From Tannerellaceae bacterium (GTDB taxonomy: Bacteria > Bacteroidota > Bacteroidia > Bacteroidales > Tannerellaceae): a DNA stretch of 64,000 bases. The DNA lies in NCBI GenBank assembly GCA_031255855.1, contig JAIRRS010000033.1, positions 1 to 64,000 of the forward strand, given 5' to 3'. Of this stretch, positions 7,971 to 18,100 are shown piece by piece (position 1 is the stretch's first letter; the number at the start of each line of letters is the position of its first letter). A model generated the notes under the pieces. It was given only the letters and a program-made list of their open reading frames with translations. It searched no databases and was not told the DNA's origin. Both the position numbers and the translations under genes were made by a program.

Positions 7971-10900
7971 CTATAAATTAAACCCTGTTACTTCCACTAC
8001 CGGTTTTTCACCGCGCGTATCGCTGTTTGCCAGTTCCATTGCTATCGCTGTTTCTTCACCGGGCATCAGGAACAGATAATTGTCGCTGTAGAATACCGGC
8101 AGTATGCGCGTGTTGCTTTTGTCGCCTTTTACTTGCAGGCGCACCATTAGAGCAGGCGCGGCGGTATTGTTTTTCAGTGTCGTTGTTATCTGCCAGGTAT
8201 TACCCACTCGTTCAGCTACGGTACGTGTGTCGAGTTTCACTTTGGGCACCTCGTGCAACGAGCGGTAGTTGCCCTCTTCCTTCCCTCTCCAATAGAAGTT
8301 TTCGGAAAGCAGCTTGCCGTTTTCGGTCAACTTTAGCTTGATAAAGTAGGCGCTTGATAAGCTTGCGGGAAATTCCAGCGGGAAACAGGCTACCGTCGCA
8401 TCTTCCTGAATGTCGAGCGTGGCTTCTTTTTCCCATTGTACGCTGCCATCCTGGTTGATGAGTTGTGCTTTGGCAACCAATCCCAGGCGGTTACGCGCGT
8501 GGTAGTTGACCACTTCAATGTCTTCGCGTAGCGGATTCCACTGGATGTGTATTGGTTCGGATGCTTTTTTGCAACCGAAGTAGGCGCCGGTAGGATCGAA
8601 ATAGTAGTCGTAGGTTTGCCATACCATGGAAGGCCATGCCGAATGGCTCATCCAAAGTAACATCCCGCGACGATGTTCACTGCGACTTTCAAAGATAGCC
8701 CGGTAGCCATTGTAGTTAACCCATTGCGCCCACTCGGCAAATTGTTTAGCGTCTTTAGGCTTTCCGAAAGCTTTTTCTATCATGTCGTTGAAGGAGTGTG
8801 CTGCCTGTGCCGACGGATCGGGTGTGCCGCCCAGGGTGTAGTCGTGCAAACCATACAGGCTGTTGGGCGTTTGCAGGGTATTTACCGGTTCTATGCCGTT
8901 TTCGCCGAAAGCAGCCAGCAGGCTTTCGTAGTTCATTACGTTGGGCATGCCGCGTTCGCTGTGGAACTTATCGTGTCCGTAGCTTTGGAAGTAGTCTTTC
9001 GGAGACAGCGCACGGTAAGGACCTCCACCGCTCACTACGCCCATGGCTGAGTTGGATATATAATGAATACCCGGATGCACTTGCCGTATCATGGCGCGCA
9101 GGTAGTTGTCTATTTCGTCTGGAGGATTACCCTCGTTACGCCCTACGTATATGGCTATCGACGGATGATTACGGATGCGTTTTACAAAATCATTTGCATT
9201 GGCGTTGAACATATCTACATAGTAGGGGTTCGGGCCGTCAAGAGGGTTCGCCAGCCAGAAGTCTTGCCAAACCATAATGCCGTGGCGGTCGCAGGCTTCG
9301 TAAAATTCTTCGTCGCCCACTTGTCCCACCCAGTTGCGGATGATGGTAAAGTTCATATCGGCATGGTATTTCACTGCAATATCGTATTCGCGTCCGCGGT
9401 AGTTGAGGTTTGATTCGCTGAAGCCCCAGTTGCCACCGAAGCCCACAAATCGCCTGCCGTTGATATACATGCTCAAGCGCCGTGACTCGCCTGCGCCAAA
9501 GAATCCGAATGACATGCCGCCGAAAGGAGTATAAACATTTTCATCAAAAGTCATTTGTCGAACGCCCGACTTGAAAGTCGTTTTATCGGAAGTCTTGCCG
9601 TCTACATCAAAGCTAAGCGTAACATCGTACAGGTTTGGTTCTCCGTAGCCTTTCGGCCACCAGAGTTTCGGGTTTTCGAGATGTAGGGCGGGTGTGCTTG
9701 TAGCGTCAAGTTTCACCATTTTTTCTTCCTTTGCCAACAGCGATACCGTTTGTTCGAAGGCCACCTCGCCATACAATCCTTTGAGCGTGCCGTTCACGGC
9801 CTCGTCCGAGTGGTTCTTAAGCCTTACTTCCACCAGCACGTTTGCCGAAGTCGTGTCGGGCAGAGGCAATTCGGTACGTATAAACGGGTCTTCGATGGTT
9901 ACGGCACCGTTGAAGGTGAGGAACACATCGTTCCAGATGCCAATATCGCGTCCGCGGATTGTCGGAATCCAGTCCCAGCCGATGGTGGCGTGGAACGTTG
10001 GGTTGTCTGCACCAGGGATACCGCCGTTGCGGTCGGTACTCCATGCCGTTTGTTCTTTGATAGCTCCCGGATGAGCATTCTTGATGATCTGCACGGCCAG
10101 TACGTTCGACCCATTCACAATTTCTTTCGATACGTCGAACTTGCCGCGCATAAAGGCGCCGTCGATCCGCCCTACCTGTTTGCCGTTGACAAACACGTTT
10201 GCTTTCCAGTTTACGCCGTTAAAGTTCAAGAACACATATTTTGTGGGATTCGATACCGTAAACTCGTTGCGATACCAGAAGTCCGACAAAAAGTAGGATT
10301 CCGATACCTGCAATTGATTGTCGGCATAGTTCGGATCGGGCACTGCGCCGATGTTGATGAAGCTGGATAGCACGGTGCCGGGCACGGTGGCGACCATCCA
10401 TTGGTTATCGTCGTAGTCGGCTGTAGAAATCGTTTCGCCTTTTGCTTCTACCAGCGAGGCTCGTTGCAGCTTCCAGTTGCCGCCACTCAGATACTGATGT
10501 GTCTCGGTGGCGGGTGGAGCCGCATGAGCGCAGGGTACTAAGCCACCGGTGCCATACACCTGCATTTCGCTCAGGGCATAGGATTGGTTATTTTCCGCCT
10601 CGGCGAGTAGCAGGCGCACGTAGCGGCTTTTTACCGATTTAGCCAGCGTGATCATATCTTCCTTATCTGTCCCGCCGGGCAGGTCGGCAATGTCGTTCCA
10701 CTGCACGGCGTTGTTCGATGCCTGTACTTTGCCTACTGTAGCTTTATTTATCCAGTGCAGATGAATCTTATCGTAGGCAACCAACGTGCCTAAATCCACA
10801 TACACCCATTCTTTATCAGCCGTGGCACTCTGCCAGGCGCTGGTGAAATAGTGAGAAGGAAGCACCGTCTGCTCTTCGTTCCCTTGATAGAACTCCCATT

Positions 10901-11699
10901 GGGAAAAAGCCCATTCGTCGGCGGCGGGCGCTTCAAAAGCAATTTTATAATGTTTGTATGTTACCGGTTGCTCCATCACAAACTCTTCGTTCAGTAAACG
11001 CGCCATAGTAAAGCGGTCGGGGTTGAACGACATGCTCGGCGCTTCCGGTTTTACGGCTTGGTAGTCGTAGTTGAAAATAACAGGCGACTTGGCCGGTTCC
11101 GGTTTGGGCGCATTGGCGGATGGTGGCGGTGACACGTTAAAGAAGCCGCGACCGTACGGGTTTTCTTCGCCCGCGTAATCGCTGCCTTTCTTTTGTTTCA
11201 ATGTTTCCCACGTCGCGCCGTCGTTTGAAGCGTACAGCGTTATACTGTAACCTTTGGGTTTCTTATCATTGACAACTACATTGCCGCGCAATACGATTCT
11301 GTCTGTCGGCACATTCATGTTATTCAAATCCAGTTGGAGAAAAATATCATTTCCTGCTATTGCGTATTTCGAGTCGTCTTTGCCGTCAAACAGCCATTCG
11401 CGTTCGTTTTTCTGCAACATGCCGCCGGGGGTCGATACGTTTATTGTTGCCGGTTGGCCGGTGGCAATAATGCCGTCGGTAATCAATTGCGCCGTCAGAT
11501 TATAGTCGTAGCTCGACGAGTGATAGGCGCTTCGGTGTTCTGCCAGGTTGCGGTAGGTGTTGTCGGTTATCAACTCGGGCGAGAAGTCTTCGTCTGAACT
11601 GCCGGGGTACACCCCAATGCCACGTGTGTAATCCGGAGAGGAATTACATCCGGCAAGCAGGCAGCCTGCTACGACTGCAGATAATAGTTTGCTTTTCAT
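7971..11699 (-). CDS. GH2 beta-mannosidase/exo-glucosaminidase-like lipoprotein with discoidin domains
   Basis: A 1242-residue lipoprotein (lipobox LAGC, Cys18). The N-terminal third holds two F5/8-type C (discoidin) carbohydrate-binding regions, about 65-270 and 285-385. From about 400 come the GH2 sugar-binding domain, immunoglobulin-like domain and TIM barrel. GRNEG places the acid/base at Glu856 and HSERG gives a likely nucleophile at Glu915. The WQDFW barrel motif fits the CsxA/exo-beta-glucosaminidase and beta-mannosidase branch rather than beta-galactosidases. In this locus it most likely trims beta-mannose from the non-reducing ends of mannan oligosaccharides. It lies just after an internal terminator. 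Confidence 0.8.
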   Translation of the reverse strand: MKSKLLSAVVAGCLLAGCNSSPDYTRGIGVYPGSSDEDFSPELITDNTYRNLAEHRSAYHSSSYDYNLTAQLITDGIIATGQPATINVSTPGGMLQKNEREWLFDGKDDSKYAIAGNDIFLQLDLNNMNVPTDRIVLRGNVVVNDKKPKGYSITLYASNDGATWETLKQKKGSDYAGEENPYGRGFFNVSPPPSANAPKPEPAKSPVIFNYDYQAVKPEAPSMSFNPDRFTMARLLNEEFVMEQPVTYKHYKIAFEAPAADEWAFSQWEFYQGNEEQTVLPSHYFTSAWQSATADKEWVYVDLGTLVAYDKIHLHWINKATVGKVQASNNAVQWNDIADLPGGTDKEDMITLAKSVKSRYVRLLLAEAENNQSYALSEMQVYGTGGLVPCAHAAPPATETHQYLSGGNWKLQRASLVEAKGETISTADYDDNQWMVATVPGTVLSSFINIGAVPDPNYADNQLQVSESYFLSDFWYRNEFTVSNPTKYVFLNFNGVNWKANVFVNGKQVGRIDGAFMRGKFDVSKEIVNGSNVLAVQIIKNAHPGAIKEQTAWSTDRNGGIPGADNPTFHATIGWDWIPTIRGRDIGIWNDVFLTFNGAVTIEDPFIRTELPLPDTTSANVLVEVRLKNHSDEAVNGTLKGLYGEVAFEQTVSLLAKEEKMVKLDATSTPALHLENPKLWWPKGYGEPNLYDVTLSFDVDGKTSDKTTFKSGVRQMTFDENVYTPFGGMSFGFFGAGESRRLSMYINGRRFVGFGGNWGFSESNLNYRGREYDIAVKYHADMNFTIIRNWVGQVGDEEFYEACDRHGIMVWQDFWLANPLDGPNPYYVDMFNANANDFVKRIRNHPSIAIYVGRNEGNPPDEIDNYLRAMIRQVHPGIHYISNSAMGVVSGGGPYRALSPKDYFQSYGHDKFHSERGMPNVMNYESLLAAFGENGIEPVNTLQTPNSLYGLHDYTLGGTPDPSAQAAHSFNDMIEKAFGKPKDAKQFAEWAQWVNYNGYRAIFESRSEHRRGMLLWMSHSAWPSMVWQTYDYYFDPTGAYFGCKKASEPIHIQWNPLREDIEVVNYHARNRLGLVAKAQLINQDGSVQWEKEATLDIQEDATVACFPLEFPASLSSAYFIKLKLTENGKLLSENFYWRGKEEGNYRSLHEVPKVKLDTRTVAERVGNTWQITTTLKNNTAAPALMVRLQVKGDKSNTRILPVFYSDNYLFLMPGEETAIAMELANSDTRGEKPVVEVTGFNL

Positions 11700-11715
11700 A
11701 TTAATAAGAATATTA

Positions 11716-11746
11716 AAAACCCCCGCTCTCTTAATGAAAGCGGGGA
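11716..11746 (-). terminator. Intra-operon intrinsic terminator
   Basis: On the minus strand a CCCCGCT arm pairs with AGCGGGG and is followed by GTTTTTAAT. It lies between the GH26 stop (11751) and the GH2 start (11699), within one run of same-strand genes. It is a good Rho-independent terminator or partial attenuator separating the import/GH26 genes from the downstream enzymes. Confidence 0.8.
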
Positions 11747-11750
11747 CTTG

Positions 11751-12950
11751 TTATTTTATCTTTTGAATATCTTTCAAAAACAAATAGCTTTTATTGGCTT
11801 TCATCTCTTTTAGGAGGTCTTCGTGTTTGGGCATTTTGCTCCAACGTTCGTAGGCCTCGCGTTGTTCAGGTGTCATCTTCGCCAAGTCTTCGGGAGTGGG
11901 CGGCGTAAACCTGAAGCCCCCTCGCGGCGGAGCGTGTCGCCAAGTAAGGATATACGACGATTTATACTTCGCCAGTATCTTCTGCAAGTCTACGCTGATA
12001 GGGCCACATTCGCTCAAGGCATGGAGCTTCTTCTTTTCTTGTGCTATCAAGGTAGTAAACGTCAACGCTTTGTCCACATTCTGATTAAACTCTTCGCCTT
12101 GCCCATACCAGTCGATCGAAATCATATCAATATATTCGTCGCCCGGATAGCCTGCAAGATACTCTTCGCGTGAAAATACTTTGTCGGTATTGTAAGCATA
12201 GAGGATGTTATGCAGCCCGCGTTGGCGCAAGTATTTCACCGTGTACTGCCACAGCGCGGCGTATTCTTCGTCGTAGCAGCGGCCGCGTCCCCACCAGAAG
12301 AAGTTACCTGAATGCTCGTGGTAGGGGCGGAAGATAAACGGAATGAGTTTGCCTTCGTCGTCGCGCCAGGTTTGGAAGTAGCGTGCCAGTCGTTCGAGCC
12401 AGCTGTTGAACATGGCATGGTTGATGCCTCCGGGCAGTACGCTCTTCACTGCATTCGAGTTGACGTCGGATGCCGTAAGGAAGCCTACTTCCCATGCCGA
12501 GCCTGCGCCATTGGGTTCCTTGATGCCGGGCCATTGAGAACTGATGGGGTTCACCACGTGCCAGCTTACGGTGATAATACCACCCTGTTTGTGAAAGCGT
12601 CGTGCCTGCGCGGTCATTTCGGTAAAGGCTATCGAGTCGAGCGAGCGTTTGCCGCCGAGTTCTATTTCGCCGAGTTCAAACCCAATCACACCCGGATAGT
12701 CGCCTACGGCCTCTTTGGTGTCCGAACGATCGGGAGCATCAGCGGAGTACCACCAGCTGTTTCCCGTCATCAGGTCATCCTGATGCCCGTACATAATGCC
12801 CTTATCCTGAATTTTAAGCAGGCGGGTAAACAACTGTTCCGCTTCAGGCGTTGCCTCCGGGTCGGCGGGTTGCCAGCTTTGCGATGCCGGCTGCCCCCAT
12901 GCGGTAGCGCCTGCCATCAAAAGACATAAACAAATACTAATCTTTTTCAT
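11751..12950 (-). CDS. GH26 endo-beta-1,4-mannanase
   Basis: A 399-residue enzyme with a Sec signal peptide (cleavage near residue 19-20, AWGQ). The GH26 motifs are clear: MYGHQDD near 53-59, VSWHVVNP near 128-135, FRPYHEHSG with the acid/base Glu212, SIDWYGQ near 278-284 and ALSECGP with the nucleophile Glu314. GH26 enzymes of this Bacteroidetes group cut mannan, often releasing mannobiose, which matches the downstream epimerase/phosphorylase pathway. It follows the SusC/SusD/TIG genes closely and is followed by an intrinsic terminator. Confidence 0.9.
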   Translation of the reverse strand: MKKISICLCLLMAGATAWGQPASQSWQPADPEATPEAEQLFTRLLKIQDKGIMYGHQDDLMTGNSWWYSADAPDRSDTKEAVGDYPGVIGFELGEIELGGKRSLDSIAFTEMTAQARRFHKQGGIITVSWHVVNPISSQWPGIKEPNGAGSAWEVGFLTASDVNSNAVKSVLPGGINHAMFNSWLERLARYFQTWRDDEGKLIPFIFRPYHEHSGNFFWWGRGRCYDEEYAALWQYTVKYLRQRGLHNILYAYNTDKVFSREEYLAGYPGDEYIDMISIDWYGQGEEFNQNVDKALTFTTLIAQEKKKLHALSECGPISVDLQKILAKYKSSYILTWRHAPPRGGFRFTPPTPEDLAKMTPEQREAYERWSKMPKHEDLLKEMKANKSYLFLKDIQKIK

Positions 12951-12979
12951 TTCGTCGTTAATTTACAATTTAAAGAGTG

Positions 12980-13369
12980 TTACAAATCGGGGATAAACTG
13001 CTTTCCATACACAAAGGTACGACTATGGAGGTTGCGAACCGAAATATCGCTGGGTTCTTTGATTCCTGCCGGTACGGTAATTACTGCTGTCGTTGCGCTT
13101 TGCGACACAACGCCGCACGGAACGCCGCCAATCAAAAAACCGTCGGGTTGTACATAGTCGCTTCCCAGGTTTTCGCCTTCCAGCGTGATGTTTGTACCCA
13201 GTGCGCCCGTTGGATAGCCTTCGGCGTCCAAAGGCGTTACATTGGTAATTTTCGACACAACCCATGGAATGTCATAGTCGGCAGAAAAATTCTTTTCATC
13301 GCAGCCGCTAAGTGTCGTCATGCCGCCCAACAGGACGGCGAACAGGATATATATACTATACTTTTTCAT
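12980..13369 (-). CDS. Short TIG/IPT-domain surface glycan-binding lipoprotein
   Basis: A 129-residue lipoprotein with lipobox LSGC (Cys23). One IPT/TIG-like beta-sandwich occupies most of the mature part (TNVTPLDAEG..., ITLEGENLG, TAVITVPAG). Genes at this place after susD usually encode surface glycan-binding proteins with several domains and often 350 or more residues. This one has a single small domain and no visible sugar-binding C-terminus. It is either a minimal binding protein or what remains after loss of the 3' part. It lies 15 bp after susD and 29 bp before GH26. Confidence 0.72.
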   Translation of the reverse strand: MKKYSIYILFAVLLGGMTTLSGCDEKNFSADYDIPWVVSKITNVTPLDAEGYPTGALGTNITLEGENLGSDYVQPDGFLIGGVPCGVVSQSATTAVITVPAGIKEPSDISVRNLHSRTFVYGKQFIPDL

Positions 13370-13384
13370 GCTCTTTATACCTTT

Positions 13385-15124
13385 TTAATTGTTTGGATTG
13401 GGATCAATATTCCAGTAAGAAATTTCTGTATTCGGGATGGGGAATACCGGGATATAGCGTTCGCCATTGTCGCTACTCAGGCGTTTTCCGGTGGCATCCG
13501 GTACGCTTACCTTCAAACTGCTGTTGATGATATTTTGCCGGATACCGGGTATTTGGTATTCTTTGGCGTCCGTTAATCCGGCTGCCTTCCCGTTGGCACG
13601 GTCATCATCTTTCACTTTCCCTATGGTTTCTACTAATCTGCCGGTACGAATCAAATCGTAGGTGCGGAAATTTTCGAGCGCCAGTTCGAGGCGGCGTTCA
13701 TTCCATATATCTTTCAGCAGTTGTTCGCCCGATGACGTAATGTCGGGAATATTGGGCGGTGTGGTTGGCATAGGAAAGCCACTGGGGTTGCCCATTTCAT
13801 AGCCTTTGCAGAGCGACGAATTGCGGGCGCGTTCGCGCACTTCGTTTACGCGGCTACGGGCTTCGTCTTCTCTGCCGAGAAAGTACGCTGCTTCTGCACG
13901 CATCAACAATACGTCGGCATAGCGGATGATGATAATGGCTTTGGATGTGCCGTTAAGTAAGGCATTCATACCGGCAACAGCCACCTTGCGGTTGTAGTAG
14001 TCGCTCATCATATCAGCTGCGCGGTTGTAGGGTTCTAAAGTGCCATAGATAATACCTTCGTTGTAGTATGGCCCATAGATGGTGCAGCTCAAGCGCGGGT
14101 CGGTAGGGTCGAAGGCATCTACCAGATTCTGCGTGGGCTGATTAAAACCCCAGCCAAACCAGCTGCCTCCGCGAACACCCTGCACCATCCAGTCCATAAG
14201 TACTTTTCCGCTGTTGCCCCAGCCACCTTTGCCGCCGTATTCAAACAGCGATTCGATGCGATAGCCGCCGTCGGTGTCTTCTTCAAACAAGGTGGCAAAG
14301 TTGGGAGCCAGACGATAGCTTCCCGACGAGATAATCTCGCCCGTGAGGTCGTATACTGCCTGCCAGCTTGTTTCACTGCTGCCTACTTCCGGGTCGGTGC
14401 CCAAACGGTAGAGCATCACACGCGCCAGAAAGCCTTGCGCCGAGCCTTTCGTGGCGCGACCGAGGTCTTTGGCTAAGTATTCTTCCTTGCGGGGCAGCAT
14501 ATCTATAGCCAGCTTCAATTCATCAATGATAAACGCCATAGTTTCGGTGAATGAAGAACGCGGCACATTGCCAAAGTCTTCGGCTTTCACCGGTTCGGTA
14601 AAAATGGGCATTCCTCCATAGTGGCGTAACAGGTAAAAGTACCAGTACGCACGGAAGAAATGGGCTTCGCCTTCCATGCGCTGTTTTACCGTGGCATCAA
14701 AGGGCGCGTCTTGTATGTTATACAGTACGTAATTGGAACGCGATACGCCCCAGAATCCATTCATGTAGAAATTACGCACAAAAGTATTCGTGGGTACGAC
14801 TTGATAGGTACAGACCATCTGCAGGTCGGGATAGTCGGTGGGTGAGCTGCCTTTCTCGGCGTCATCGGAGGCAACGGAACCCAGATAGAATTCGTAATGG
14901 TTGTCTATCCAGACACCGTCGGGGCCTGAACCTGAGGTAAACGACAACAGTTCATACAAGCCAATGATTACCTTTTCGGCATTTGATTCTACGTTCATAT
15001 AAGCGTCGCTGACTTCTTTCCCCTGGGGTTCCACTTCATCGAGGAAACCGTTACATCCAACGGCCATCAATGTGAATAGCAGTACACCGGCTGTTTTGTA
15101 TATGGATTTTCTTTTCATATTCAT
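13385..15124 (-). CDS. susD-like: SusD/RagB-family outer membrane glycan-binding lipoprotein
   Basis: A 579-residue lipoprotein (signal ending VGCN, Cys24) with the TPR-rich SusD fold. Typical marks are FLDEVEPQG after the Cys, the RAYWYFYLLRHYGGMPIFTEP segment around 155-180, YADVLLMRAEAAYFLG near 395 and IWNERRLELALENFRTYDLIRTGR near 470. It caps the SusC channel and binds mannan oligosaccharides at the cell surface. It follows susC by 15 bp. Confidence 0.93.
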   Translation of the reverse strand: MNMKRKSIYKTAGVLLFTLMAVGCNGFLDEVEPQGKEVSDAYMNVESNAEKVIIGLYELLSFTSGSGPDGVWIDNHYEFYLGSVASDDAEKGSSPTDYPDLQMVCTYQVVPTNTFVRNFYMNGFWGVSRSNYVLYNIQDAPFDATVKQRMEGEAHFFRAYWYFYLLRHYGGMPIFTEPVKAEDFGNVPRSSFTETMAFIIDELKLAIDMLPRKEEYLAKDLGRATKGSAQGFLARVMLYRLGTDPEVGSSETSWQAVYDLTGEIISSGSYRLAPNFATLFEEDTDGGYRIESLFEYGGKGGWGNSGKVLMDWMVQGVRGGSWFGWGFNQPTQNLVDAFDPTDPRLSCTIYGPYYNEGIIYGTLEPYNRAADMMSDYYNRKVAVAGMNALLNGTSKAIIIIRYADVLLMRAEAAYFLGREDEARSRVNEVRERARNSSLCKGYEMGNPSGFPMPTTPPNIPDITSSGEQLLKDIWNERRLELALENFRTYDLIRTGRLVETIGKVKDDDRANGKAAGLTDAKEYQIPGIRQNIINSSLKVSVPDATGKRLSSDNGERYIPVFPIPNTEISYWNIDPNPNN

Positions 15125-15139
15125 ATTCGTTTTTATAAG

Positions 15140-18100
15140 TTATAAAGTTAAATTAAAACCAAGAACAAACGTGCGGGGACGTGGATAGGACGCCAGGTCG
15201 ATACCGTTGTTGAGCGGATTGCGCAGGTAGTCGCCCATTTCGGGGTCGAAGCCGGTGTACTTGGTAAACACATGCAGGTTGTCTGCCGATACGTAGAGGC
15301 GAAGCCGCTGGATTTTCAGGCTCTTCGTGACTCCTTGTGGCAGGGTATAACCCAGTTGCAGATTTTTTATGCGCAGGTATGAGCCATCTTCAATATAGCG
15401 ATCGGAGAAGCGAGAGTTCTGGTTGACGTCGTTTGCCGACAAGCGCGGGTACTGATTGGTCGAGCCGGGGCCTGTCCATCGGTTCATCATGTCTTTCGAC
15501 ATGTTCCACTGTCCAAAGTTGGAGGAGTATAAGTCCATCACGGCTGCGTTGGCCAGTTCGTTGCCTACGGACGCCTGCAGGAACAGAGCAAGGTCAATGC
15601 CCTTCCAGGCCAGGTTAGCGTTCAGGCCAAAGGTTACGTCGGCCATGCCGCTGCCCAGATAGGTGCGGTCGTCAATGTTGAGCGGCTCGCCATCGTTGGC
15701 TGTTTTTACGAACTTCACGTCGCCTGGCTGTGCATTGGGTTGGATTAGGCGTCCGTCGGGTGTTTTGTAGTTATTGATTTCATCCTGTGTTTGGAACAGA
15801 CCGTCGGTCTTATAGCCGTAGAAGTATGCCATTTCCATGCCTACCTCGGTACGGGTAAAGGGTTGTTCTACTTTGGACATGTTCATGCCATAGACGGGGT
15901 CGGGAGAGCCAAGAGCTAAGACTTTGTTCCTGATAAATGACGCATTCGCACCTACGCCGTAGGTGAAGTTGCCCTTTTTGTCCGACCAGCGTAGCGTCAC
16001 TTCCAAGCCGTTGTTACGCATTTCGCCGGAGTTGGTGCTGGGACGGCTCAGGCCGGCATACATCGGCACGGGCGTCTTGAGTATCATGTCGCGGGTGTTG
16101 CGGATAAAGTAGTCTACCGTTCCGGAGAGTTTGGAATTGAACGCCATGAAGTCTACGCCAAAATTATACTGTTCGGAGGCTTCCCACTGCAGGGCAGCGT
16201 TGGCGTATTCCAGCTGTATATATCCTGTTTGCAAGGCATCGCCAATCACGGAGTTGTAGCCCGATGTCATCAGCGCTACATAATCGGATGCGCCGGCGCT
16301 GGCTTCGTTGCCTACCAAGCCATAGCCTGCGCGTACTTTCAGCATCTGGAAGGGATTGCCTTCATTTTGCATAAATTCCTCCTGGTGCAAGTTCCATCCC
16401 AGCGAGAAGGAGGGGAAGTAGCCCCAATGGTTGAGGAACTTCGACGAGCCATCGGCGCGTACCGTGGTGGTCAGCATGTATCGACCGGCGAAGGTGTAGT
16501 TTCCACGGAAGAAGAACGAAGCCATACGATTCCAGTAAGGTGAAGAGTGCGAGGCCGAGCGTGAAGAGGGCGTATCGGTTTGATTCAGATACCACATGTT
16601 TTGCGCTTCGGGTATGTCTTGCGCCGAGCCGCTCAGCATGACAAATCTGAAATCCTGCGCTTCTGCGCCCAGAGTTAGGCCGAGACTGTGCTTGTCAAAT
16701 TCTTTGTTATACATCAGGTAGGCATTGGCCAGCCACGACTTGAACTCGTTGCGCCCTACGTTCAGGCTACTGTTGGAACGGTTCTGGTCGGCAGACGTGT
16801 AGTAGACGGGCGAATAGGATATGGACTCGCCGAAGTTGGCGCGTATGCCGTATTGTCCGCGAAGGGAGAGACCTTTGATCCTGGCTATGTTGTCGAACTG
16901 CAGGAAGGCGTTGCCGATAAACATATTGCTGCTGTTGTCGCCATAGTTGGCGCCTTCGTACACTTGGCGCGCGGGCTGGTAGCTGGGGTCGGCAAAAAGT
17001 ACTTCTCCCCAGGTATCGGCCTGTTCGTCCCATGCCATCGAGATGGGGTCAGCACGCATGACGGCCGGCCAGATGCTGCCGTAGTAATTACCGTCGCCAC
17101 CGCCTCCCTGCGTCTTGCGGTTGGTGTAGATGACGTTTATACCCAGCGAGATATCGTTGGTGAGCTTATACGTATTATTATACCGCGCCGTGATGGCGTC
17201 CAGTTCGTTGTATTTGAGTACACCCTGCGTGGCTGAATAGGTTGCGCCGACGCTGAATATATGGCGGTCAGTGCCGCCGCTGACGTCGACGTTATAATTT
17301 TGGGCGAAGCCTGTGCGGGTAACTTCGTCTACCCAGTTTGTGCCTGTGTACTTGTTGTCAATGACGTAGTTGAACATGGCGGCGTCTTGGGCACTTATGG
17401 GCATCTTGCTGTTGGCATACAGTTCTTGTTTCAGCGTGGCGTATTCCCATGCGTTGAGCAGGTCGATGGTTCGTCCCATGGTGGACATGCTGCCATAGAC
17501 GTTGGCTTCTACGCGCGTCCGGGTGTTGTAGCGTCCGCCGCGGGTCTTGATCAGCACGACGCCGTTTGCCCCGCGTGAGCCGTAGATGGCGGTTGCGGAA
17601 GCGTCTTTCAGGATTTCGAGGCTTTCAATGTCTTGCGGCGACAGGTAGTCGATGTCTGACACGGGAAAGCCGTCTACGACGTAAAGTGGATCGGAGGTGT
17701 TCATACTGCCATAGCCGCGGATGCGGATCTTGGTGCCCGAACCGGGTTCGCCGGAGTTGCTGATTACGTCTACTCCGGCTACGCGACCGGCCAGCGCCTG
17801 GCCTACGTCGATGGTGGAGAGTTGCTTCAGGTCTTCGGAAGATACTTTGGCGACGGCGCCGGTGAGGTCGGACTTTTTCATCGTTCCGTAGCCTACTACA
17901 ACTACTTCGTCAAGATTTGTTCCGGCTTGGAGTTCCACGTCTATGCGTCCACGTCCGTTCACGGCTTCTTCGAGCAACTGCATGCCTACATACGAAAAGA
18001 CAAGCACATCGTTTTTCCCGGCTTGAATGGTGTAGTTGCCGTTCATATTGGTGAGTACTCCGTTGGAAGTACCTTTTACTAATACGGTCGCCCCTATCAA

